Origin: Seminavis robusta
Taxonomy: Eukaryota > Bacillariophyta > Bacillariophyceae > Naviculales > Naviculaceae
Direction of reading: 5' to 3'
Length of the DNA: 64,000 bases
Assembly (NCBI GenBank): GCA_903772945.1
Contig: CAICTM010000008.1
Location: forward strand, 62,001 to 126,000
The translations under genes were made by a program, and so were the position numbers. This document shows positions 21,903 to 34,700 of the stretch, one piece after another. Below the pieces are notes generated by a model. The model saw nothing but the letters and a program-made list of their open reading frames with translations, did no database searches and was not told where the DNA came from. Positions within the stretch are counted from its first letter, which is position 1, and each line of letters opens with the position of its first letter.

Positions 21903-24900
21903 TTAAAAAGGAACGACAACACAAAACACATTATTCACCACCTCTTGGTTGGATGACGCAATTTCGATAACCGTGTTGTCGCCTTGCACAAAACTCATGC
22001 CCACCAACGATGATGCAATGTGATCAAAACACACTGTGGCACCAGAAGCTGCCTGGACCACCAAGCCATCCTGTGAGTCAAAATTCCAACCATAACGTCC
22101 TTCCACAAGTTGACTGTTGATTACTGTGGCCTCTCCCGAGTTCTGGGAATAACTGACACTCAGGGATCCACTATTCGTCGTTACATCCACATCGGCGGTA
22201 CCTGCCGCGCCACTGGGCAGGTTCCTCCCATTGTAAGCAATCATGACAAAGTAGTCATTCGAACTATCTTGAATAATGGCGACAGTGGCTCTGTTGTCAT
22301 TGCCAGAGCTGGTGCCGGTAAGCAAATAGAGTTTGTACCATGCCTCCATCGTGGCTTCTGAACTGGTGAAGACTAGATTTGGATCTTGTCGAAGGGGTGT
22401 CGATCCACTAAAGACAGTTGCAGGACGAGCACAGAAAACATTGAGATCTAACAGCGTCGACTGAATCAAACAAGAACATGACGTATATAGTCAGCCATCA
22501 AACTTACAAGTTTAGGGTTCCAAAGCCTGTGGGTGACGCGCTGGGGACACTAGAAGGAACACTGGATGGGCTCTCGGCACTTGGTGGGAGATCAATGCAA
22601 ATTTCATAGCTTTTAAGCTCCGTGTTGGTGTTTGCGTGTAGGGCCGTTGTTCCGTCACCATTCACGAAACGCATCCTGTAAACAAATGTGGTTCCTGCAT
22701 TATCATGCGTCATGCAAACCTGACTACCTGGAGCAGCTGAAAGAACAAAACCATCCATGCAACATGAATTCCAGTCAAAGTTTCCTGTGACTACACCGGA
22801 AGATTCCGTTGCATCTTCTGGTTCGTCTGAGAGAATTAGGCCTGTGGACCCGGTAATGGTTACAAGTGCGGTGCCAGCTTTATTGTCGTTCGCCTGGCTA
22901 TAAACACCAACCACATACAAGCTTCCTCCACTCCAAACAGTTCCAACGCTTAGTTGATTTGAATTGCTGTTTTGAAGGCCTCCTGGAGTATTTGCCCCGT
23001 TGCCCCCATTGTAGTACCATCCGTTGGTAGAGGCAATATCATGACCAGTGCTATCGGTGAACGGAAGGACATTTGTTATTGTCACTGTTGTGGCGGGGGC
23101 AGTAGGAGATATTGATGGCACCGATGAAGGTTCTGAAGATGCGGTGGAGGATGGAACAGCTGAAGGCGCTGTGGATGGAAGCTTTGAGGGAATAGAAGAT
23201 GGGGACCCTGAAGGCAACAGTGACGGGCTCTCTGAAGGATTTTGAGACACTGATGGCACAAATGATGGAGCGGTTGAAGGCTTTGGTGACTGAGAAGGAG
23301 AGAGGGATGGAAGAAAGGACGGCGACCCAGATGGTGTGGTGGATGGATTCACGGACGGTACAGACGATGGGCTCTCTGAGGGTTTGGCAGAGATTGAGGG
23401 CGCAGAGGATGGCACAGTAGAAGGCTTGTCAGACCCAGTGGGAACGTTTGAAGGCTCTATCGATGGACTCTGTGATGGACTCTGTGATGGACTATGTGAT
23501 GGAACAGACAATGGGGACCCTGATGGTTCCAGAGATGGCTTAGATGAAGGTACAGTTGATGGGCTCTCTGAGGGAGTAGATGATGGCCACCCTGAGGGTT
23601 CCAAAGATGGTCTAGATGAAGGTACGATTGATGGGATCTCAGAAGGAATGGATGATGGTGACCCTGAGGGTTCCATTCCCAAGGACGGAACCAAAGAAGG
23701 CACATTCGATGGGATCTCTGAAGGCTTTGAGGATGGAAACCCGGAGGGAACCAATGATGGGGCAGTGGAAGGCACCATTGATGGGCTCTCTGAAGGATTC
23801 GAGGAATCCGACGGTACAAAGGATGGAACAGCTGAAGGCTTCGACGACTCTGAGGAAGAAACAGAAGGAGTAGAAGATGGCGACCTTGATGGTGCTGTCG
23901 ATGGCGACATCGAAGGCGTAGAAGATGGACCAAGAGAAGGTTTAGAAGGCGTAGAAGATGGACCAAGAGAAGGTTTAGAAGGAATCGAAGGAAAGGATGA
24001 TGGGACTGCTGAAGGTCCTGTTGATGGATTCTGTGAGGGAAGAGAGGATGGGGACAGTGATGGCAACAAGGATGCTGTAAATGAAGGCACGGTGGATGGG
24101 CTCATTGAGGGGTTATTGGTGGGGTTTCCAGGTGTCACTGTTGGATTCTTGGAGGGTGAAATTGAAGGACCCAGTGATGGAATTGCCGATCGAGTATTAG
24201 TAGGAACCAATGATGGCATGGTAGAAGGCTGAGGTGTTGGTGCCCTAGATGGAGATTTTGAAGGCAAGAAGGAAGGTTGGTTGGAGGGGCTATTAGTGGA
24301 GGTTTTGGTTGGTTGGGATGAAGGGCTTGCTGAGGGTGTAGATGTTGGCACTTGAATTGCACCACCTGAAGGTGCCGAGGAGGGAAGTGCAGATGGTTGG
24401 CTGCTTGGAGCTCCAGAAGGAGAGAGCGAATTGCTGGGTATTGCAGATGGGTTCTTTGTAGGGTTCATAGTGGGATTTCCAGGAGTAACTGATGGATTGG
24501 ACGATGGAGAAAAAGAGGGTATTGATGATGGTGTTGCAGATGCACTTGGTTTGCCAGATGGAGATGAAGAGGGGCTTGATGATGGTGCCAATGTTGAAGT
24601 GACTATGGATGTGCCTGCTATTGCTGTACCCCCCAAGGCTGCATTATACGCTGCAAGAAAAGCTGTCGAAGCAGCAGCTGATTCAACCAGACTTCGGGAT
24701 ACAGGTTGGCTTGTCCCAAGAGCATACAAAATAGCTGCATTGGTCGTTTGCAGTCTTCTCCTTGACCCTCTGCTTATAACTGTCACAGTGTTCAGAATTG
24801 GAGAGCAAGAGTCTTTTGGGACAGCTGCATAACCTTGCTCAAATGCAAGAATAAGAGTGCTGTTGTCTACTGCTGCAACTGATTCACCGAAAGTGACGTA

Positions 24901-27900
24901 GTAATCCACCTGCATGTTCACAAATAGCAAGGCACAACCATCGCTGGGAGCAGCCGTAGTTGAGCTGGCACTGGGAGAGCCTGGAGTTACTGTTGGAAGG
25001 GATCCCACAGGGCTGGCTGTGGTGGGTGCCAGCGATGGGCTTCCAGGGGTCACTGTAGGTGTTCCGGTTGTGGGGCTGCCAGTAGTCGGACTGGTGCTGG
25101 GAGAACCAGGAGTCACTGTGGGTACGGAACCAACGGGACTGGCCGTGGTGGGTGCCAGCGATGGGCTTCCGAGGGTCACTGTAGGTGTTCCGGTTGTGGG
25201 ACTGCCACTAGTTGGACTGACACTGGGAGAACCAGGTGTCACTGTGGGTACAGATTCAAGGGGACTGGCCGTGGTGGGTGCAGTGAGGGCTCCAGGGTGA
25301 CTGTAGTGTTCCAGTTGTGGGACTGCCAGTTGTCGGACTGATACTGGGAGAACCAGGAGTCACGGTGGGAACAGCAGGACTGGCTGTGGTGGGTGCCAGT
25401 GAGGGGCTTCCAGGGGTCACTGTAGGTGTTCGGTTGTGGGACTGCCAGTTGTCGGACTGATACTGGGAGAACCAGGAGTCACGGTGGGTACAGCAGGACT
25501 GGCTGTGGTTGGTTCCAGCGATGGGCTTCCAGGGGTCACTGTAGGTGTTCTGGTTGTGGGGCTGCCAGTACTTGGACTGACACTGGAGAGCAGGAGTCAC
25601 TGTGGGTACGGACAACGGGACTGGCCGTGGTGGGTGCCAGCGAGGGGCTTCCAGGGGTTACTGTCGGTGTTCCTGTTGTGGGACTGCCAGTAGTTGGACT
25701 GGCACTGGGAGAACCAGGTGTCACCGTGGGAACAGATCCAACGGGACTGGCCGTGGTGGGTGCCAGCGAGGGGCTTCCAGGGGTCTCTGTAGGTGTTCCG
25801 GTTGTGGGACTACCAGTACTTGGACTGACACTTGGAGAGCCTGGCATCACAGTGGGAACAGATCCATCAGGACTGGCAGTGGTGGGTGTTAGTGAGGGGC
25901 TACCAGGAGTAACAGTAGGGGTTCCAGTTGTGGGACTTCCCATAGTTGGACTGGTGCTGGGAGAGCCTGGCATCACAGTGGGAACGGATCCAACTGGACT
26001 GGCTGTGGTGGGTGTGATTGAGGGGCTTCCTGGGGTCACGGTTGGTATCCCAGTGGTCGGAGTAGCCGTAGTTGGACTGGAACTAGGAGAGCCTGGAGAT
26101 ACACTGGGGACAGAAGCAACTGTGTTGGCAGTGGTGGGAGTCAAGGAAGGGCTTCCAGGTGCCACCGTTGGTAGTGAGGTTGTTGGTGTAGTAGTAGTAG
26201 TTGTACTGACACTGGGAGAGCCTGGAGTTACAGTTGGAACTAATCCCACAGGACTGGTTGTCGTGGGTGTCAGTGAGGGGCTTCCGGATGTAACAGTAGG
26301 GATTCCAGTTGTGGGACTTCCGGTAATTGGATTGGTGCTGGGCGAGCCTGGAGTTGCAGTGGGCAGAAAACCAACTGGACTGGCAGTGGTGGGGGTCAAT
26401 GATGGGCTTCCAGGTGTTACCGTTGGTAACCCAGTGGTGGGGGTACCTGTGCTCGGACTGACACTGGGAGTTCCTGGAGTTACAGTGGGTACAGAGCCAA
26501 TAGGACTGGCAGTTGTAGGTGTCAGTGAAGGGCTGCCAGGCGTAACTGTTGGCAGTCTTGTAGTTGGCGTGGGGCTTGTACTGGAGATTTCAGGGTTTTG
26601 AGGGAGATTTGCTGTGCTGTCAGACGTTGTGGTTGGTTCTCCAGAGATTGTCCTTTCATTTGTGGGGCTGAAACTCCGGGACTCAGCTGAAATTGTTGGG
26701 TTTGCAGTTGACTCAGTTGATGGCTCAGGGGTTGGCTCTGGCGTTGGGTTGGGCGTTGGCTCTGGCGATGGGTTAGGAGTTGGTTCTGATGTTGGTTCTG
26801 GAGTTGGCTCAAGTGTTGGCTTTGGTGTTGGATCTGGAGTAGGTTCATCCGTTGGGCCCGGGGTCTGTTGACGTTGTCCAGATGGTGCAAGTTGGCTGGT
26901 TGGAGAAGTTACTGCTGGGCCACCTAAGGCCCCAGGGTTGGGGGTATCTTCAACACCTTTATTTTCTGATTCCCCTGGGACAACAGTGGGTGTTAGTGCT
27001 GTCACCGGAACTGCGTTGTGTGGTGATAATGATAGAGCTGTTGGGCTTGAAGGCGCATTGGCTGTGATAGGTGCGCCCAAAAGTGGGGCTGGAGAAACAT
27101 CAATGGGTCCGGACTGAGCCCCAGACGGAGAAGGGGGGGAAGGAGTGATGACTGGGATGTCTGTGGGGGTGATTCCACTAAGAGTTGAAGAGTCAGCACC
27201 TATAATAGATGGGGCAGCAGGAAAAGAAGGGGCCGATGGGGACAATGCACTTGGGTTATCTGCTTTGGGCCCTGCACCTATTATTGCAGCAGGGGGGCTT
27301 TCTCTGGAAGCACTGATAGATGTGGGAAGGCCAATTTGATTGGAGGGAGAGCCAGCAAAAGCCGGGGATGCAGCGCTAGCATGCACCATCACTGCTGATG
27401 GAGGCAATGCAACATTGGAAGGGGCTGTATTCTCCTCAGAAGCAGTAGTATAAGGAGGTGACCCAGGGGCTGATGCCAAAGGAGAGGCTGGCCTAGTGGG
27501 CACAGTTGCACTAGTGGGGTTACCTGGCCCAGGCTGGTCCTGAGTTTGACTTGCTGTGTCACTGGTGGGGTTGGCAGGTGCAGTCATGGGACTACTGGGT
27601 GGCAAAGCACTAGCTTCTGTTACAGGAGTGGCAAAGGGTGGAGGACTGTCTGGTGTACTAGAGTCGGATGAGCTTAAAACAGCAGTGGGGGAAGTATCCA
27701 TTGCTGGCAAAGGAGAATCCACTGGTGCCGCTGCAGTTGTTGTGGGTGTTAGTGGCCCTGGGTTCTGGAATGTTGTTGTGGGTGTCAGTGCCAAGGAGTC
27801 CAGCTGCTCAGCACCACCAGGATTTGCTGCATTAATAGAGCCTGGAACACCTTCTGAGCCAGACCCACTTTCGCTTCTCCCATCTTCATCTGAGCCATTA

Positions 27901-29918
27901 GAGGCATCTTCAGATACTTCCAAGAGTAAGCCAGGCAAGAGCCTCTGGCATTCCTCAGAAGAAGTTGGGCTGCCGGCACAATCCAGAACAGTCTCAGGGG
28001 TAGCACCAGATGCCTCAGCTGCTTGAATGACAGCGCTACAAAAGCTTGACTGTGATGGAGAACTTTCAGCTGTTGTCCCAGTCACTATGCATTCTTGAAT
28101 CTCCAAGAGGCCGCTGCCAACAAAAGGTGCCACCAGTGTCCCGCCGTTCTCCTCTACCTCTGCAGAGGCATCAATGATTTGATCGAGTTCCACAACAAGG
28201 ACAACGGTCCCTCCTTGCACTGACTCATCACCTTGTGCAGCCAAGGCTTTGCCTGCCACCACTCGAATTTCTTGCTTGTCATAATCTCTGACAATAGTGA
28301 TGTTCAATGCAATAATGTCATTGGCCTGTAGAAGGGGTGCCAGGTTGTAGCTGAAGGATGCTGCAAAGAGCGCAAAAAACTCACTCAAATCAAACTCACG
28401 TAGAAAGCGCTGCTGCTGGGCATGAAGTTTTCTGCTTGGATTGATCGATAGTAGAGAGCCTTCCTCAGTATCAAACAAGGGCTCATGGTCCGGGCATCCC
28501 ACACACTGGAGCTTGGCTTCCCAGTAGGTGGTAGTAACGGATTCAGCAACGGCCAGATCATAGTCTTCTGGCAATGTTGCGTTTGTACCTGTTTCAGTGA
28601 GATTGGCGGTAGAGTTGGTTGCATTATTGGTGATGTAGTCGTAGTTTGTGTAGTTACCCCAATCCGTCTCCCAGCTTGTAAGGCTGGCAGAGAGCATGAT
28701 TCTGGACAGTGGGTCGAGACACATGCCAGAAATTTCATTGTAGACATCTTGAAATAGTTCTTCCAGAATGTGCTTGTGCTGTTGGAGGGTGTGTACAGGG
28801 AGGCCTTGGATACTGAGTTCCACTAATCCCACCTTTTCTTCTTTGAGGTCAGAGTCATCACAGATGGGTGGCACAAACACAGGGGACGATGGATCGTACC
28901 CAACCGACACGGAATCCTCTGCTGGTTGTCCCTGGTTGGCAACTGCCACGCCCGCCGTGATGGTGGCGACAGAGACAGCCATGGCCACTCCAGCCATGAC
29001 TCCCACTTGTGACGCCACACCAGCACTAGCAACAGCCGATCCAATGGCTGCCGCTAGGCCAGAGGTGGCGGCTGCGGTAGCTGCGGCAGTTGAAGCTCCC
29101 ACCGCGGCACCTGCTGCTGCTGTGCTGGCAGCTGCGGTTGCCATTCCGCTCGTGGCAGCACCTGCACCGGCACCCGCTCCACCACCGGCACCTCCTCCCC
29201 CGGCACCTCCTGCATTGCCAGCACTGGCGTTACCGCCACTGGCATTTCCACCATTGGCATTTCCATGGCTTCCAGTGGTATGTTGGGTGTTGGCATCTAG
29301 ATTGTTCATGTCATTGAGCTGCTGAGTTTGATCACCCAAGTTGCCGTCGTCGTCGTCGTTTTTGAATCGCTTCATGAGCTTCTTGCACAGCTTGCCAATA
29401 TAGCTGGAGCACATGACCTGCAATTCCCAGGCATATTTCATGGCTTGCTGCATGCAAAGCCAAAAGATGACGCCACTGATGATGGCCTTTTCTCGTTCCT
29501 GATCCCAGTCCACCGAGTCAACACTGTCCGTGACAGCAGACGAGGAGTCACCAGCGCTATGGGCTTCTTCCGCCTCCTCAAGTTCGTCATCGGAGCTATT
29601 GTAGTCGAAATAAGTACTCCTCGCCTTGATCTTGAGAGCACCGTCGCTACCAGCAAGACGACCCCTTTGATCGTCAGAGTAAAGCTTCCAGTCGTCTCGA
29701 AAGTTGAGAGCATCAGAATCGTCGCCGTCTGCTTGAGCAAAAGTCTGCTGGCTCTCCATTTGGCATAAAAGTTGACTGCTGTCTTCCAGGAGGTAGCTGT
29801 GGTCATCTCTTTCGGGATTCTCGCCCGCAAAGGTAGCATTGGTCTCATGCTCTGCTAGTTCTGGCATCGGCAGTTCTAAACTAGCTTCTGTCATTCTCTC
29901 GGCTTGGCAGGTATCCAT
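21903..29918 (-). CDS. Paralog D: stalked surface protein with a doubled Gly-rich C-terminal domain
   Basis: ATG at 29918. Order: acidic N-terminus with DHSYLLEDSSQLL and RSTYFDYNSS; helix GVIFWLCMQQAMKYAW (near 29460); Lys/Cys patch; Gly/Asn repeats and Ala-rich segment (29270-28930); conserved domain (28870-27920) with LFQDVYNEISGMCLDP and CVGCPDHEPLF; TP stalk with TPGSPS minisatellite (26570-24950); Cys-pair domain with GSRRRLQ (24935-24600); PSxxPS stalk; C-terminal domain copy 1 (about 23085-22590); then after a GTAAGT site at 22507 a second copy (22460-21903) ending CVVVPF-stop. Frame breaks cluster at 25240-25620 in the minisatellite. The 47-base GTAAG...TTCAG gap before copy 2 leaves the frame off by one, so either the splice site is different or a base is missing. 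No lectin module is present. Confidence 0.78.
24950..26570 (-). repeat. TVTPGSPS minisatellite in paralog D
   Basis: About a dozen alternating 63-base units encode GSVPTVTPGSPS.SPTTGSP and TTGTPTVTPGSPSL.PTTASP. Between 25270 and 25620 units lose single bases (for example GTGTTCGGTTG for GTGTTCCGGTTG near 25428), breaking the frame. Confidence 0.88.
29593..29674 (-). repeat. 82-nt block shared with paralog E
   Basis: Encodes QRGRL.GSDG.LK.K.RSTYFDYNSS in the N-terminal region. It matches 37042-37123 with about six mismatches in 82 bases, while surrounding N-terminal sequence is much less similar. Confidence 0.85.
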
Positions 29919-31791
29919 GGTTGTGGTGGTATTATTTGATCTGCGCCTCCTTTGGTTTTCGTTTCATTGTGTTTCCTTGGGTGACAATGCAACCTTTGCT
30001 AGCTAGTAGCTTTTAGGTGGGTGTTTGATTGGGCAATGTATGTGGAGGTTTGATACTTGAATGGATTTGTCTGGAGAGACTTTTTACCACGCACCCACGC
30101 ACCCACAGCATCAGACATTGGGCTGGGTGACGTGGGCACTGGGTGTTAGAAGTTCGTATGCCGGGGCAATAAGAGATATGCCTACGTGTTCGTTGCAGCT
30201 GTTACAGGAGGGTCTTTTCGACGATTCTAGTCAAATGGCTACAGTCTATAGACAGTAACTTGTCCATCTAAACCTTGCCTACATAAGCCATTCCTGTTCA
30301 TATGACCCGAGTCACCGAAATTACCAAAAAGGCTTCCGTATGTTAAATCCTTATCGGCTTTTTCGAGCAACACGGTCGATAGTCGAGGCAATCTACAAGT
30401 ATCTGGCTAACCAGTACTACATGTACATGTACATGTAACATGCTGTAGTGGAACAACACGTCAGAGGCGGCACGATCACGAGAGTTGTCCATCAGCTCAA
30501 AGCTTCTTTGGTCACTGGTCCCCGGTTGTGGCTTTTGGTTTTTCCAAGATCCCTTTTTTCTATGGAAAGGGGGAGAGCAGCTGGATCGAAAAGAAGTCTG
30601 GAGCTCTGGCTAGCGTGCTACTGCTGGCTACTAGTAGCCTATGGATTCAAACTTGACTGGGCACTCGATTACAGGAAGCTGCGGGCATACTAGTAGGCTG
30701 ACGGAAGCGGCAATATGGTGGAAGGTAGTACACGCAGCGAGGCAACTTGTTGCCTGAGTCATGTCATGCCGAAGGGATGGTACTTCTGGTTTTATGGCGT
30801 CTGAGGCACTCAAGGCTCTCTGCCTGCATGGCAGCCAGCGGGATCAGTGACAGTCACTGGGCAACAACGGCGTCTTCTTGTGACAATTTCCTATTGGAGG
30901 AGTTCACGAGGATTTCTCCTGTAGCTTGCTTGGGGTGGGGTAGCTCCTCGCGGCCTATCCAGTTTCGGTTCTCCTCCAGTGCAAACAGGTGAAGTACTAG
31001 CTAGCTAGGGGGTGGCTGGAACTGATACAATGGCGCAGGGTGGAAGCAAGCATCGATGGGACTGCTCCAGGAAGCCAAAAGATGAACTGCGTGGAGGGGC
31101 CAAGCCTGGTGAACCTAACCTTCTGCCAAAGTGACGAACAAACAGTGGCAGTGAACTCGAGTGAAAAAGTCGAATCTCAGTCGTCGAGTCACATGGCGTC
31201 GCACGCGATTACCTCGCATTTTACCTCGCATTTTGATTACTGGTATCTCGCTCTGCCCCTACATGCACTAGCTAGTAGACGCTGCCTTCTGGAACAGGAG
31301 CTTTTCTGTGTCGCTTTCAACCTTGACGCCCTTATTCAGCGCTGATGATTTACTTCAGGTGACATTTGATCACCAATGTGTTAGATGGCGGTGCTGGAGT
31401 GACGAGCGAGTCGGTCCATCTTGCTTGCTGGCCTGTCAAGTCGGCACCCCACACCGATGACGATTGATCATTGGATGCCCCCACGATGAAGTAGTACGAG
31501 CGAGGACAGCTGCGTGGACATCGATCGACTATGGCTACTTTACTCGTACTATGCAACATCGAATTCTTCTCTTTCTGTGATTAGGGGCAAGCTTTGCCGT
31601 TGATGCACCGCATCCTCGTGTCCCTGACTCGATCCTCGACGATTGGTAAAGCAGCCATGGGCAATGAAGCAACGACCATCACTAAAATAGACGTAGCTAC
31701 ACTAGGATAGCCAATTCCTCAGAGATCATGGCATCATTGAAAAGGTTATTTTACAGGATAAATCTAAAAGCAGCCCAGCCCGTGTCATATC
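29919..31791. other. Intergenic region D-E, no supported gene
   Basis: ORFs are short and without recognisable text. Contains a TACATGTACATGTACATGTA palindrome at 30418-30437 and CTAGCTAG words. It should hold the promoter of D and the 3' flank of E. Confidence 0.55.
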
Positions 31792-34700
31792 TCAACCCCA
31801 AAAGTCAGAATCCACAATCAGCTGGTTGTTTTGTTGGTTTTGGCAGGGGCTACTGCCATCAGTATCAAGACAGCTCCCATTCTGCTCTGTTCTTATTCCA
31901 CCATCACTGTGCGAATACCATTGCTCGATTGATGGTGGTGTCGTGGAGCAGCTCGTTACAGCCACCCAGCTGTTGCCATTTTGAAATTCCAGGCATCCTC
32001 CACTAGATTGAATCACTATCTGCTGAGTGCATTCATTGAATTGGAATACCTGGTTGGAGGAGGAGCTACAGGATTCCATTGCAAAGTTGACACCATCAGA
32101 TTGGAGGGTCAGACATGACCCAGTATTCTCTCTGTGATAAATGGCACCTGGCACTGTTGTTGCTGTGCATGAAGAAACTGGAGCTGTTGTTGGGGGCTGC
32201 GATGGTGCTACTGATGGTCTCGATGAAGGCATGTCCACAGGGGACGAGGATGGCTGATTGGATGGCGCGTTACTGGGTTTTGGGGATGGAGCCGTGGAAG
32301 GAGTGTTACTAAGAATCGATGATGGACTCCTGCTTGGAACTTGAGAAGGCATAATTGATGGAGAGGTGGAGGGAACATTTGAAGATCCAATGCTTGGGCT
32401 TGATGATGGATCCATGGATGGGCTGACACTTGGAATCATGGAAGGAGGCTGACTTGGTGCGGAGCTGACAGAGGGAGATGCAGAGCCTAGACCAGATGGA
32501 TTAAAGGAGGGCGTACTGGATGGAACGATTGAAGGTTCAGCTGAAGGCCCATTGCTGGGGCTTGATGATGGCTCCGTGGATGGGTGGCACTTGGAATCAT
32601 GGAAGGAGGCTGACTTGGTGCCGAGCTGACAGAGGGAAATGCAGAGCCTAGACCAGATGGATTATAGGAGGGCGTGCTGGATGGAACGATTGAAAGTTCA
32701 GCTGAAGGCCCGTTGCTGGGGCTTGATGATGGCTCCATGGATGGGCTGCCACTTGGAATCATGGAAGGAGGCTGACTTGGTGCGGAGCTGACAGAGGGAG
32801 ATGCAGAGCCTAGACCAGATGGATTATAGGAGGGCGTACTGGATGGAACGATTGAAGGTTCAGCTGATGGGGCATTGCTTGGACTTGATGATGGCCCCAT
32901 GGATGGGCTGCCACTTGGAATCATGGAAGGAGGCTGACTTGGGGCGAAGCTGACAGAGGGAGATGCAGAGCCTAGACCAGATGGATTATAGGAGGGCATG
33001 CTGGATGGAACGATTGAAGGTTCAGCTGATGGGGCATTGCTTGGACTTGATGATGGCCCCATGGATGGGCTGCCACTGGGAATCATGGAAGGAGGCTGGC
33101 TTGGGGCTAAGCTGGCAGAGGGAAATGCAGACCCTAGACCAGATGGAGATCGTGATGGAGGACGGGAGGGAATACTCGACGGGGAGATTGAGGGTTTGCC
33201 TGATGGGACGAAGCTGGGAGTCACAGATGGAACCGCCGATGGAACATCGCTAGGGCTCAAGGAAGGAACAATCGATGGAGAGACAGAAGGTTTACCTGAA
33301 GGTCCAATGCTGGGGCTTGATGATGGCTCAAGAGAAGGGCTGGAACTAGGAGTCATGGAAGGAGACTTGCTGGGAGTAGAGCTGACAGATGGAAATGCAG
33401 ATGCAAGGGCTGAGGGAGCTAGCGATGGACTATGAGATGGGTGAATAGATGGTGATGCCGATGGCGTAGAAGATGGTTTTGAGGATGACTTTGATGGGGA
33501 TAATGAAGGAGGCACAGATGGGGTGTGCGAGGGATCTGTGGATGGCGTGGCCGATGGAAGCAAACTTGGTGCAGTAGATGGAAATGCTGATACGGTGGGA
33601 GTGGCCGATGGAATGTTTGATGGGCTTTTAGTAGGTGAAGCCGATGCCGGGGTCGGCGACTGGGTTGGTGCAACAGAAGGCACAGATGATGGGGAATTTG
33701 AAGGATCTGCTGATGGCATCCTTGAGGGTAGTCTGGATGGGTGTTCAGATGGCAGGTTAGAAGGCCTCCTTGAAGGCAGACTAGATGGGCCACTTGAAGG
33801 AGACAAAGTGGGAGTTCCTGATGGTGTCAAAGATGGCATCACTGAAGGGCTTCCAGAAGGGCTCTGGGATGGATTCGATGATGGATCTATAGATGGTGAG
33901 CTCGTAGGGCCCTTCGATGGAGAGGAGGACGGCTGCCTGGTTGTTGGGCTCCCTGATGGGTTCCCAGGTGTCACTGTTGGGTTGTGAGATGGAGATATAG
34001 TTGGGCTAGTGGAAGGCATCATTGATGGGTTTGACGATGGATATCGAGATGGTGAGTTTGATGGAGCCGAGGATGGATTCGTGGATGATTGTTTGCTCGG
34101 AGTAGCAGTAGGTGCTGCTGTCGATGCTGTAACAGATGTTGCAGACAACCCAGTCACAGAATTAAATCCTTCTAGGAAAGCAGCTTCATCGTCTGTAGAA
34201 GGGAAAAGGCTGGCGCCGCTGATTTGACTGGCCAACACAAGAAATCCTGTTGCTGGGGAAGTTGGAACTTGCAGCCTGCGTTGCCCTGATGGAACGTACA
34301 ATTCTACACTGAGCAGCTTAGCAGAGCACACTGTCTTGCTCACAGCTTCATAGCCCACTATGAAAGCATTCACCAATGCGTCTCCCTCTCCAGTGACATT
34401 TCCTAATCCAAAGAGATAGTATACAGTTTGTTCGTCCACAAAAGGAGTGGCACACCCTGGACTTGGGGCGGTGGATGGAACAAGGGAGGGATGTGCACTG
34501 GGCACCAGAGAAGGAATTGTGCTTGGACTGCTACTGGGATGCCTTGAGGGACTGCCACTTGGACTGCTAATGGGATGGAAACTGGGAACATCAGTGGGAG
34601 CGCCAGTGGGGTCAGGAGTAGGCTGTTTCGTTGGGCTTTGTGTGGGACCAGGAGTAGGCAGGTTTGTGGGGTCAAGTGTTGGACCAGGAGTAGGCTGATT

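Noticed and set aside
25426-26601. Plus-strand ORF of 391 codons with VGLPVVGL.LGEPGVTVG repeats inside D
   Set aside because: Antisense of the TVTPGSPS minisatellite. The sense frame connects the D domains.
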